From NCBI GenBank assembly GCA_949128115.1, contig CASBRS010000033.1, positions 186,001-250,000 of the forward strand: 64,000 nt of DNA, given 5' to 3'. Below, in pieces: positions 10,209 to 18,688 of this stretch. Made by a program: the position numbers and the translations under genes. How positions within the stretch are numbered: the first letter of the stretch is position 1; every line of letters starts with the position of its first letter. The stretch comes from Anaspis maculata (Eukaryota; Arthropoda; Insecta; Coleoptera; Scraptiidae). The notes under the pieces were generated by a model, which was not told where the DNA came from, ran no database searches, and saw only the letters and a program-made list of their open reading frames with translations.

Positions 10209-11130
10209 CAGGGTGTCCGTTTTTCGAGGCTAAGCATGGGTATCTCGCTTATCTTGAGAGATACAAAGTCCGTTGAATTAGGAAAAAGTTGCGCATTTTT
10301 ATGACGATCAATGATCCAAAAAGAAATTTGACGTATCGATTTTCGTTTTTTAAATATCGTGAAAAAGCAGGAATTTGAATTTTTGTTTTTAATTTTTATT
10401 CAACAAACGGTTGAACGTGGCCTTTTCTCATCTAGACATTGTTAGGGCACTTTTTCAAGGGGGCTCCAAAGCTGCCAGAATCTTTTTTCTAGCTTTCAAA
10501 GCAACCGAGATACGACATTCAACTTTTTTCTCTAATGGGCGCCATATTGGATTTTGATATTTTTGAATACGATATTCTTTTCTGGTTACAACGATGTGCC
10601 ACATGTCAATAATGAATAAATGTTTAACATTTACGTTTTTTTCATTGTCAGTGCTGACTTTGTTTCCAAAGCACTCTTTGAAAAATGAAAACAAAATTGT
10701 TTTGCTCAGAAGCATGGATTTAACAGTGGCATGTGACACATCGTTGTAACCAGAAAAAAATGTTGTACTCAAAAATGTCAAAATCCATTATGGCGCCCAT
10801 GAGAGAAAAAAAAGTTGAATGTCATATCTCGGTTGTTTTAAAAGGTAGAATTAAGATTTTGGCCACAATGAATTCCCCTCAGAAAAGTGCCTTCACAATG
10901 TCTCAATTAAAAAAGGCTACCTTCAACCGTTTTTCAAATAAAGAATAAAAACAAAAATTACAAATTTCTTTTTTTCTCTCGATATCTCGAAAACTTAAAC
11001 TGACAAGTCAAATATCTTCTTGGATTATTGATCGTCATGAAAATTCGCAGCTTTTTTTTAATCTAACCGACTCTGTATCTCTAAAGATAAGCGAGATACC
11101 CATGCTTAGCCTCGAAAAACGGACACCCTG
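10209..11130. mobile_element. 922-bp foldback element, ends CAGGGTGTCC, flanked by TA
   Basis: Left end CAGGGTGTCCGTTTTTCGAG and right end (on -) CAGGGTGTCCGTTTTTCGAG are identical. Inverted similarity runs through GGCTAAGCATGGGTATCTCG, a GATCGTCAT block, an ATGGCGCCCAT block and CACATCGTTGTAACCAGAAA almost to the centre near 10670. The element is flanked by TA on both sides (10207-10208, 11131-11132). The arms are each about 430-450 bp and visibly diverged in the interior, so the element is not new. The overlapping open frames are palindrome artefacts. Confidence 0.85.
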
Positions 11131-11154
11131 TATGTACAAACTGTAATGTGTGTA

Positions 11155-11390
11155 GTTCCCTTATTTGATTCGGTACCAGGGCCCCATCCCCATGGTGTCT
11201 GCCGTTCAAGGCCCTGATGGGGCCCCCATCTGTGTCTATCAGATTTTGCCGTTTCAGGCCAAAACTGCGGCCTTGTGTCTTCTTGGGTTCGTTGAGGCCC
11301 TTCAGGCTCCTGGTGTCTACGGGTGCCTCTTGAAGCCTCACTGAGCCCCCCTCTTTTTTTTTAGTTTTCGAAACTATCGTGCCTTCAGGT
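11155..11390. repeat. Second copy of the degenerate tandem array (opposite orientation)
   Basis: Read on -, this block carries repeated GGGCCT..AACG and AGACACA-type words like those in the array at 3110-3510. The similarity is that of a shared, badly decayed repeat unit and not of a conserved sequence. Confidence 0.4.
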
Positions 11391-11994
11391 GTGGTTCGGA
11401 CCTAACTTCTTGATGGATTCGAAGTCTCATTTCACAGGTCACCACTTGGGGGCCCTGAATTGCAATTAATTAGAACTCTGCCCCAGGTTTTCAATCCGCG
11501 ACTGATTTTCACCAGTTATTTTTCAAACAATAATTTAGGTTGCATCATTAAAGGCAACAGTGTTGTAGCGTTTTAAATTTCCGTGCGGCGGGGTTTGGAC
11601 AGGCTTTTGTGGCGGAGTTTAAAAAGAGCCGGTAAGATAAGAAATAGTAAAAAAAGGTTAGTGAAGTCGAGGCGTTGGACGAGCAACACCTAAATTACAT
11701 TCGAGGCCGATTGTTGAAATTTATAATGTATTACCAAGTGGGTACATACGAGTAGAGAATACTCACCTTAAGAATTGTTCGATCGGACCCCTGGTGAGTT
11801 TATTGAATCATTCAAAGACGCCGACGTCATGTTAGTTTTTTTTAGAAAATCACGCCGCTGAAAGACAAAATGGAGAAAACCATACGCCGCCGCTTATATG
11901 TCCTCATCGACTTTTGAGCCCGCACAACATCACAGGGTAGGCTTAAACAAATAAGGGAAGAAGTCATACTTAGCAAATTTATATTGTAGGCTCG
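11391..11994. other. No gene or repeat recognised
   Basis: Mixed-composition sequence between the degenerate array and the hAT-like element. No open frame of note and no repeat that recurs elsewhere in the window. Confidence 0.4.
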
Positions 11995-12031
11995 CTGATT
12001 AGTAGTGCTGTCAGAAAAAAATAAATTGACC

Positions 12032-12140
12032 AGGATACTTACGAGTACGACACCTCTGAATGAATTTTTGTGGGTACCTAATAAAACCGATGTATTATGG
12101 TCTACTTGCTTTTATTTTAAGGTATAATTGACAGAATAGC
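12032..12140 (+). repeat. Insertion within the hAT-like left end; inverted copy at 51.3 kb
   Basis: This 110-bp segment (starting CCAGGATACTTACGAG and ending AAGGTATAATTGACA) separates two copies of the 30-bp element terminus. It recurs in the opposite orientation at 51293-51399 with only a few differences. Its boundaries in the two loci coincide at TTGACC and TTGACA, suggesting a small mobile repeat. Confidence 0.65.
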
Positions 12141-12589
12141 ATATAAGGTACAGTTAAAGACTTCCAGGTAGTGCTGTCAGAAAAAAATAAATTGACCGGT
12201 TAACCGGTCAAGAAAATTTTGACCGGTTACGGAATAACCGGTCACGGTTAACCGGTCAATAACCGGTTGAAAATAACCGGTCCATAACCGGTTAAAAATA
12301 ACCGGTCAATAACCGGTGAAAAATAACCGGTCAATAACCGGTGAAAAATAACCAGTCAATAACCGGTGAAAAATAACCGGTCAATAACCGGTTAAAAATA
12401 ACCGGTCAATAACCGATTAAAAATGACCGGTCAATAACCGGTTCAAAGCCGGTCACGGGTAACCGGTTTGACCGGTTGTGGTTAACCGACTTGACCGGTA
12501 CGATTAACCAACCAATAATAATCGGTCAAGGTTAAAATGCCGGTTTTGGTCCATTTGTTCAAAATCGTTTACGGTTAACGACGGAGTCA

Positions 12590-12848
12590 TATTGGTGGAA
12601 TAAGCGTTGCGAAATCAATCCGTGTGGGTTTAAATCCTTGACGGATTCTTACCATTTTGGTCTCTTTCGATAGCTACAAGGATGTACTTTGGTTTGAGCC
12701 CATTGGAATTTTTTTCGATTGTAGAAATGCCAATGGGCTCAAACCAAAGTACATCCTTGTAGCTTTCGAAAGAGACCTAAATGGTGAGACTCCGTCAAGG
12801 AATAAACCCACAGGGATTGATTTCGCAACGCTTATTTTACCAATAAGC
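12590..12848. mobile_element. Palindromic MITE family B, copy in the left hAT-like arm
   Basis: Self-complementary element: AAGCGTTGCGAAATCAATCC, CCTTGACGGATTCTTACCAT, GCTACAAGGATGTACTTTGG and GTTTGAGCCCATTGG occur once in each orientation around a centre near 12720. Other copies are at 14161-14439, 33109-33453 and 50225-50397. The copy at 14.2-14.4 kb occupies the mirror position in the other arm of the hAT-like element, so the MITE was present before or during formation of those arms. Confidence 0.8.
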
Positions 12849-14160
12849 GTAAAAGCGTATTTTACCAATAAGGCTTTTTTTAAAAAAACTTTTTTTCAAA
12901 AACGTATATCAACTGAGATACAGCCCTTCAATGTTAAAATTCAAATATCGTTTTTCCACATACTTTTCGCACCGTTGAACCAATTCGCCTCACATTTTGG
13001 ATACGTGATTATCAAGTGAATCTTCAAAAACTGTCACTCAAGGACTTTGAAGGATTTTGAGTTTCGACACATTGGTCCAATGGCGTGGATATTGGGGGAC
13101 TCGTCCCTGTTCTCCCCTCAATTTCTGTGCCACTGACTATTTGGCAAAAATGCCTAGGCATTTGGACTGGCAATTAGTTTAAAGGAAGAAATTACTCCTG
13201 GCAACTTTTGTTAAAGGCTTCGTCTTCGACATAATTGAATCATAATGTTTGAAAAAAATCTTGTAAACCAATTTCAAGAGCCAAATAAATAATTTTTAGA
13301 AAACTTGTTGCTTCTCAGCTAAAATATTGGTTCATGAACTTAAAACGCCTGGAAAGTCTGTTCCAGTAAAGAAATCATGACTTTCCCCCGATCATTATCT
13401 TCAATTTCTTGGAATTGGCGTTTTCAACATGTTTTTCAAACATTCGGATTCAAATATCTTGACAAGGAAGCTTTTAATATTTACCAGGAATAACTTTTTC
13501 TTCTGAATTGATTGCAGAATTCAAGTGCCTATGGGCATTTCTGAAAAATAGTCAATGGCGTAGAAATAATGGAAGATAACAGGGACGAGCTATGTAAAAT
13601 TTGAGGCAAATTGTTTCAACGGTGTGGAAATTATGTGAGGAAAACTTCATTTCAATCTCAACTTTGAATGGCTTTATCTCAGTTTTTGTACATTTCTGGA
13701 GAAAAACGGAGAAAAACCACTTATTTTTTTATGCTTCATCCGCTGTCAAAACGTTTCCGATTAAACACGAAACATCCTGTATACTTATTTAAAAATCTTG
13801 ATGGAAGTCTACTCCAGCGTTTTGATCTTTTGGTTTGAATATGTCAAATTTCAACTTCACTTCCCACGAAATTGAACCCTCAATCAAAAAATAACTAAAT
13901 AGGTACCTGCAAGTTTTCCGTATTTTCGCCATCATACACAATAATTTTGATAAACATATTTTCAAAAGACTAGGTATAGGTGAGTGAGTGTACTTGCCTT
14001 GCAGCTTATAGGATAAGTAGGATAAGGATATCATAGATATCAAAGATATCATAAGGATGGACTCTGCATTACCTCCGCTGTGATAATTACCCTATACCAT
14101 GATGCACCAGTTGTTTAAATTCACCGGTGATTGACCAGCTAGTTGTAGTAACTGATTAAG

Positions 14161-14439
14161 AACGGAGTTGGATTGGTAAAAAAAGCGTTGCGAAATCAAT
14201 CCCTCTGGGTTTATTCCTTGACAGAGTCTCACCATTTAGGTCTCTTTCGCAAGCTACAAGGATGTATTTTGGTTTGAGCCCATTGGCATTTCCAAAATCG
14301 AAAAAAATTCCAATGGGCTCAAACCAAAGTACATCCTTGTAGCTATCGGAAGAGACTAAAATGGTAAGAATCCGTCAAGGATTTAAACCCACACGGATTG
14401 ATTTCGCAACGCTTATTCCACCAATATGACTCCGTCGTT
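14161..14439. mobile_element. Palindromic MITE family B, copy in the right hAT-like arm
   Basis: Same palindrome as at 12590-12848, in mirror orientation, with ends AACGGAGTTGGATTGGTAA and ACCAATATGACTCCGTCGTT. It differs from its partner at a handful of positions, showing the two arms have diverged since they formed. Confidence 0.8.
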
Positions 14440-14802
14440 AACCGTGAACGATTTTGAACAAATGGACCATAACCGGCCTTTTAACCTTGACCGATTATTG
14501 GTTATGGTTAATCGTAACCGGTCGAGTCGGTTAACCATAACCGGTCAAACCGGTTAACCGTGACCGGCTTTTAACCGGTTATTGACCGGTTATTTTTAAC
14601 CGGTTATTGACCGGTTATTTTTAACCGGTTATTGACCGGTTAACCGTGACCGGTTATTGACCGGTTAACCGTGACCGGTTTTTAACCGGTTATTGACCGG
14701 TTAACCGTAACCGGTTATTCCTTTGCGAAATTTGACCGGTTATTCGAATTTTATGACCGGTTAACCGGTTAACCGTAACCGGTTGACAGCACTACTGATT
14801 AG

Positions 14803-15675
14803 CTTCACACACCGCCAAACAAACCAGATCACACAACAGTACGCTGCCCAGTTCACGACAGTACGCAGCAGTTTTGAAATCCACAAAAGTCCAGACTTCG
14901 TAGACTACAGGGTGCTGCACCGGCCCAACCTATAACGTCCATCATTATTGAGTGAGATTCGTATTGTGTTTGTCCCGCTTTTGAGGTCGCCCTACAGTAT
15001 ATTTCCATCAAATGATTTTCGCGGTTTAGATGCGCCTGAACTTGAGCTCAAGGTTAGTCAACGTGTCCCGTTCCTTTTCTTTAAATCGTTAGCGCCGTTC
15101 CGCTGGAAACCGGCCATGCTGTAGTAAATCTACAATGGTGTGGATTCACGCATGGGAATCGACTCCGTAGTTTTATTTCACAATTTATCTTTCATAATTT
15201 TTTTATTATAGTCTTCAATTCAAATTAATCTGAACCGGTGTACAGTTCCAAATAGTCAATTACTTATCGTCTGTGAAACATGCATTTAGTCAAATCAACA
15301 TCATCCTTTTAATAAATCCATACTAAACGAATCAAGTCTCTCTGCCTAAATTATTTAAATTCATTCTCAATAGATCATAGTAATTAGAAATTATCCGTTA
15401 TTTCTGTTTATTCAAAACTACTAGCTGGCTACCAATAAAATAACGGATTGGCGCCTGACACGTATTCTACATCTAAATTTTACCTAGCTAGTGATTGATC
15501 AAAAGAAGTAGTTCATGCATTTTTCCTTTATAACCCTTTCATGAAACCCACGACCCATCGCGCCACTGAGCCGCTAGCCGACGCCACAGTGAAAAATAGG
15601 GTGCACAGTGCGCCCCGATTGATTGTGTCTTCAAGTGTTGTTTGGGGCTGCGTAAACCCCCTTGTGTGGAACTAT
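14803..15675. other. No gene recognised
   Basis: AT-rich sequence without a convincing open frame. The segment near 15636-15670 is the second copy of the short GGGGCTGCGTAAACCCCC block also seen at 8.1 kb. Confidence 0.4.
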
Positions 15676-15880
15676 GTATGTATGTATGTATGTAATTTAT
15701 TTGTTTAAACCCTTGGGGTATACAAAGTGAAGTAAAAAATAAAATAAATAGGCAGGTACACAATCTTCTTCAGAAATTAACTTGAAAATTAGGTGAATAC
15801 AATGACAATAATTGATAAAAGTAACTAAATATTATGTACTCAATTAACAAAAATAAAGTAGGGACAAAACAATGGAGGTG
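15676..15880 (-). mobile_element. Probable LINE 3'-end fragment with (CATA)n tail
   Basis: A (TATG)n run at 15676-15692 is followed by AATTTATTTGTTTAAACCC and a GGTATACAA word. This is the same arrangement as the LINE fragment at 6.3 kb (short-repeat tail, then TTTATT, then an AT-rich UTR), read on -. No protein-coding remnant is recognisable, so the call rests on layout only. Confidence 0.4.
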
Positions 15881-16096
15881 TGCCAAAAATTATGTCCAAC
15901 CGCAGGAGCCACAGAATAAGAGGCCCAGCAAGATCCATCGAGCACTATTCCTCAATCAGAGACAGGAACTTCTCGACTGCCGAGAAAAAGTGAAAAATAT
16001 TGATGAGCTTTTCAATGCAAATATTGGCGAACAAAAAGTGAAATTATTAAACAAAGCTCTCCGACTACCACAACATCAGACGGTCTAACCGAACAA

Positions 16097-16144
16097 CTGC
16101 ACAGACACGTGTTTCGCCCCTACTGGGGGCTCATCAGTGCGCAG
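16097..16144 (-). ncRNA. Type I hammerhead ribozyme (left arm)
   Basis: Read 5'-3' on -: stem I strand CTGCGCA; core CTGATGA; stem II GCCCC-CAGTA-GGGGC (5 bp); core GAAA; a minimal self-complementary stem III CACGTG; then T-C at the predicted cleavage site; and the second stem I strand TGTGCAG, which pairs with the first through 7 bp including one G-U. All invariant core bases (CUGAUGA, GAAA, UH) are present. The very short stem III with no loop matches the minimal hammerheads of Penelope-like elements and amphibian or schistosome satellites, which tend to act as dimers. Predicted cut between 16104 and 16103. Confidence 0.85.
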
Positions 16145-16660
16145 GCGTGATCAGCTCAACCATCCGATGCTGTGGCAGTCAGAGAAACTCATGGTAATAT
16201 ACACCCAAGAGGACTCCTAATATGTGAGTCCTCCAAGCGGCGCCATCTATCAAAGGCATTCCGCAGATGCTATATTTCAAGGCATCAGGCATGCGAGGGA
16301 ATTAACAGAATTCCACGTGAAGCAACACCGTCGCCAAGAGAGCATCGATGGTAGATGTACACATGTATACTCAAGCCGAGTAGAGCAATGTTAAAAAGAC
16401 AACAAACACGCGAATATAAATAAATATTGCGCCTCTTAGGGCCATATACATCTACATCGATGCTCTCTTGGCGACGGTGTTGCTTCACGTGGAATTCTGT
16501 TAATTCCCTCGCATGCCTGATGCCTTGAAATATAGCATCTCCGGAATGCCTTTGATAGATGGCGCCGCTTGGAGGACTCACATATTAGGAGTCCTCTTGG
16601 GTGTATATTACCATGAGTTTCTCTGACTGCCACAGCATCGGATGGTTGAGCTGATCACGC

Positions 16661-16708
16661 CTGCGCACTGATGAGCCCCCAGTAGGGGCGAAACACGTGT
16701 CTGTGCAG
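16661..16708 (+). ncRNA. Type I hammerhead ribozyme (right arm)
   Basis: Exact mirror of the left-arm motif: CTGCGCA (16661-16667), CTGATGA (16668-16674), GCCCC/GGGGC stem II with CAGTA loop (16675-16689), GAAA (16690-16693), CACGTG stem III (16694-16699), TC (16700-16701), TGTGCAG (16702-16708). Predicted cleavage after 16701. The two 48-nt motifs are identical in sequence and opposite in strand, so transcripts from either strand of this locus would contain one active and one antisense copy. Confidence 0.85.
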
Positions 16709-16810
16709 TTGTTCGGTTAGACCGTCTGATGTTGTGGTAGTCGGAGAGCTTTGTTTAATAATAAAAATGCGAGGTGCCCGCTATATGGCCCTAAGAGGCG
16801 CAATATTTAT

Positions 16811-17881
16811 TTATATTCGCGTGTTTGTTGTCTTTTTAAAAAAGTGAAATTCCTCGCGCGTAGCTTGAAGACTTATATGACCGACCAGCCAGCGATTCCT
16901 CGATCTTGTAAAAATAGGACAGTTACAAACCAAATGGTAGAGGTCATAGACTTCGTCGGTGTTGCAAATAGAACAGGTTTTGCCCTGATCAAATACAAAT
17001 TTGGTCCCATTAACATAAAGCCTTAATTTCCTATGAAACCCCAACCGGATTTGCGCAATCAGCCTGATCTTTCTTATAGAAACATTCTGCGTAAGATACC
17101 CACTGTAGCCAAGCGAGTGTTCTGAGCTGTCACTGCTGAGTATCTCCCTGTAGATGTTACTGTAGTGCGACTCAGATGAGATTTCTAGATCGGCTGCCAT
17201 CATGACCCGTCCGCAATCGTCCAAAATTGACTCTAGATTCTCCTCAACAAAAAGAAAGCCGCGGTCGAGTAAGTACGACAGATTATGTTTTGTGAGTAGA
17301 ACTTTCACTTGAGTAACCCAATTGTACTTGATGTTACAGGTTGCGGTTGCAGCGTCTAGTTGTTGCAATCTTTTAAAACAAATCTTTGGTAACCTACTGT
17401 CGGACATTTTCAACAATTTACACCACCACCCTAAAGTTTTTCTCATCACGTCCAGTTCTAGTTTTTCCAAACCAGTCTCGCATCTTATGTAACAGTTTGG
17501 AGTTGAAGACTGTAAGTGAAGAATTGATTTGACAAACTTCACCTGGGTTCTCTCAAGGCTATCTACGTATTGAAGAGACCAAACTTCTGCAGCATACAAT
17601 AATGTGGAAACAACCAGAGACCGAAACAGCTTTATTTTGGTTTGCCAGGAATCCGATTTTCCAGCCATCAAAATCTTTAGAACGCTACCAATCGCGACAG
17701 AAGCCCTGGAGTTGAAGTGTTTCTGAGCAACCGAAAAAACTCCCGAAGAGCTGAAAGGGACTCCCAAGTGAGTGAATTTATCAACCACCTCCAACTCACC
17801 ATCGCCATAGAAAAATCTGTCTGAACATTTACGAGTGCCTCTGCCTTGTGTGGAACTAGCATTGCATTCTTGAGATATCAC
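16811..17881 (-). pseudogene. LINE ORF2 C-terminal part (5'-truncated)
   Basis: This 356-codon frame contains no upstream catalytic RT core. It begins within the region after the RT palm: FTHLGVPFSSSGVF (thumb-proximal LGV.F motif, about residue 35), LLYAAEVW (about 95), then a long helical region. Near the C-terminus it has a CCHC-like zinc motif, CSIC...YHLVCNCPIF (about residues 307-329). This arrangement is the end of a non-LTR retrotransposon ORF2; the clade is uncertain. The frame ends in KTTNTRI within the block shared with the hammerhead spacer. The apparent start M is only where truncation leaves a methionine. Despite the truncation there are no internal stops. Confidence 0.75.
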
Positions 17882-18252
17882 AACAGGTTACTACCTCTAG
17901 TTCTACCATTTGAATTATATCATCACCTTGTACCTAGTTCATAATGCGATCGCGCAAATTGAACGGTTCTGCCATGATAACTACCGAATTGTTGATCCGA
18001 TAAAATCGAAATCAGGTACGGAAGCATAAGTTCAGCCTGGAATGACCTGATTAGTCTTTGGGTAGATGATTTAGTTTGGAAGCCCTCAGATGGCACATTG
18101 GGTCTGGGCTTGTCTGCCCAAGCTCTAAATTGAAGATATAGAGTTGAAATTTGACACACAGATGCAGAAATTTCTCAGTCAAGTTTGTGTAATTTCATCA
18201 TCATGTCTAAAGTAGGAACAAAATAGCATTCCATTCTTGAGATATCACAACA
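17858..18252. repeat. Family A fragment between 28-bp direct repeats
   Basis: A TAGCATT-CATTCTTGAGATA segment continuing TCACAACAG occurs at 17858-17886 and again at 18223-18253. Between them, about 17960-18080 shows diverged family A sequence: GATAACTACCGAATTGTTGA, then CCTGGAATGACCTGATTAGT. The second direct repeat is the target into which the BEL/Pao element inserted. Confidence 0.55.
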
Positions 18253-18510
18253 GTTGCTGCATTCCACTTCGATAATTTATTGCTCAGTTGGTGGGCCGGT
18301 CAGCATCTTCGTTTCTGTAGTCTTTGGTGTGGATTCGTGTGGATGAACAAGTAGAAAATACTAAGAAAAAACGCACTTTGTATTTTGACACGCTTTACTT
18401 TCTTAACTTCTCGCCATCTTGCTTTTTAATGCGCCTTCCGCGCGCGCTCTCTTCTGGTAGTAAACAAGTGTATTTGGTTGCATACCATATGCGTATGCTG
18501 CCACCGCAAC
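18253..18510 (-). repeat. BEL/Pao 3' LTR
   Basis: 258-bp LTR. On + it begins GTTGCTGCATTCCACTTCG and ends CTGCCACCGCAAC, so GTTGC...GCAAC forms a short terminal inverted repeat. The stretch GCGCGCGCTCTCTTCTGG and the flanking sequence match the 5' LTR. Confidence 0.92.
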
Positions 18511-18688
18511 ATGCCGGCGGCCTTGAAAAGCTGTGCATTTCAACAAAAATGAAATAACAAGAACAAAATTGTCATCTTGATTACAAATTCGATGGTATCA
18601 AAAATAATTTCAATATAGTTAGTAATCGAGTCTTTGATCACAAGCCGAAAAATAAAATGGATGTTTAGCACTTTCGGGAAAAAGATCA

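Larger units (their letters stand above)
12003..14794. mobile_element. hAT-like non-autonomous element with 8-bp TSD and ACCGGTTA arrays
   Basis: Terminal repeat TAGTGCTGTCA at 12003 is matched inverted at 14794. It is flanked by the perfect 8-bp duplication CTGATTAG (11995-12002 and 14795-14802), the hallmark of hAT-superfamily insertion. Inside each end is an array of AACCGGTTA/TTGACCGGT words (12195-12500 and 14505-14785). Next comes a unique stretch (GGTCAAGGTTAAAA, CATTTGTTCAAAATCGTT), then a palindromic MITE in each arm. The arms total about 650-700 bp. The 1.3-kb centre (12850-14160) has no transposase frame. The first 30 bp of the left end occur twice (12003 and 12174) around a short insertion. 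Confidence 0.85.
16044..16772. repeat. Inverted repeat pair carrying hammerhead ribozymes
   Basis: Arms of about 300 bp (16044-16345 and 16455-16772) are near-perfect reverse complements. They share AAACAAAGCTCTCCGACTAC, CCAGTAGGGGCGAAACACG, GGAGGACTCACATATTAGGA and GAATTCTGTTAATTCCCTCG. The spacer (16346-16454) contains a block GACAACAAACACGCGAATAT through GCGCCTCTTAGGGCCATATA. That block recurs inverted at 16783-16835, overlapping the end of the neighbouring LINE ORF. The open frame seen on both strands (60-98 aa) is a palindrome artefact. Inverted repeats with hammerheads are typical of Penelope-like elements, but no GIY-YIG or Penelope RT sequence is present here. Confidence 0.85.

Noticed and set aside
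16172..16633. Matching 60-98 aa frames on both strands
   Set aside because: Products of the near-perfect inverted repeat; the same peptide appears from each arm. The RNA structure is the better explanation of conservation.
16811..17881. Reading the LINE frame as a Penelope-like RT because hammerheads are adjacent
   Set aside because: It ends in a CCHC zinc region as in non-LTR elements and has no GIY-YIG endonuclease motif.
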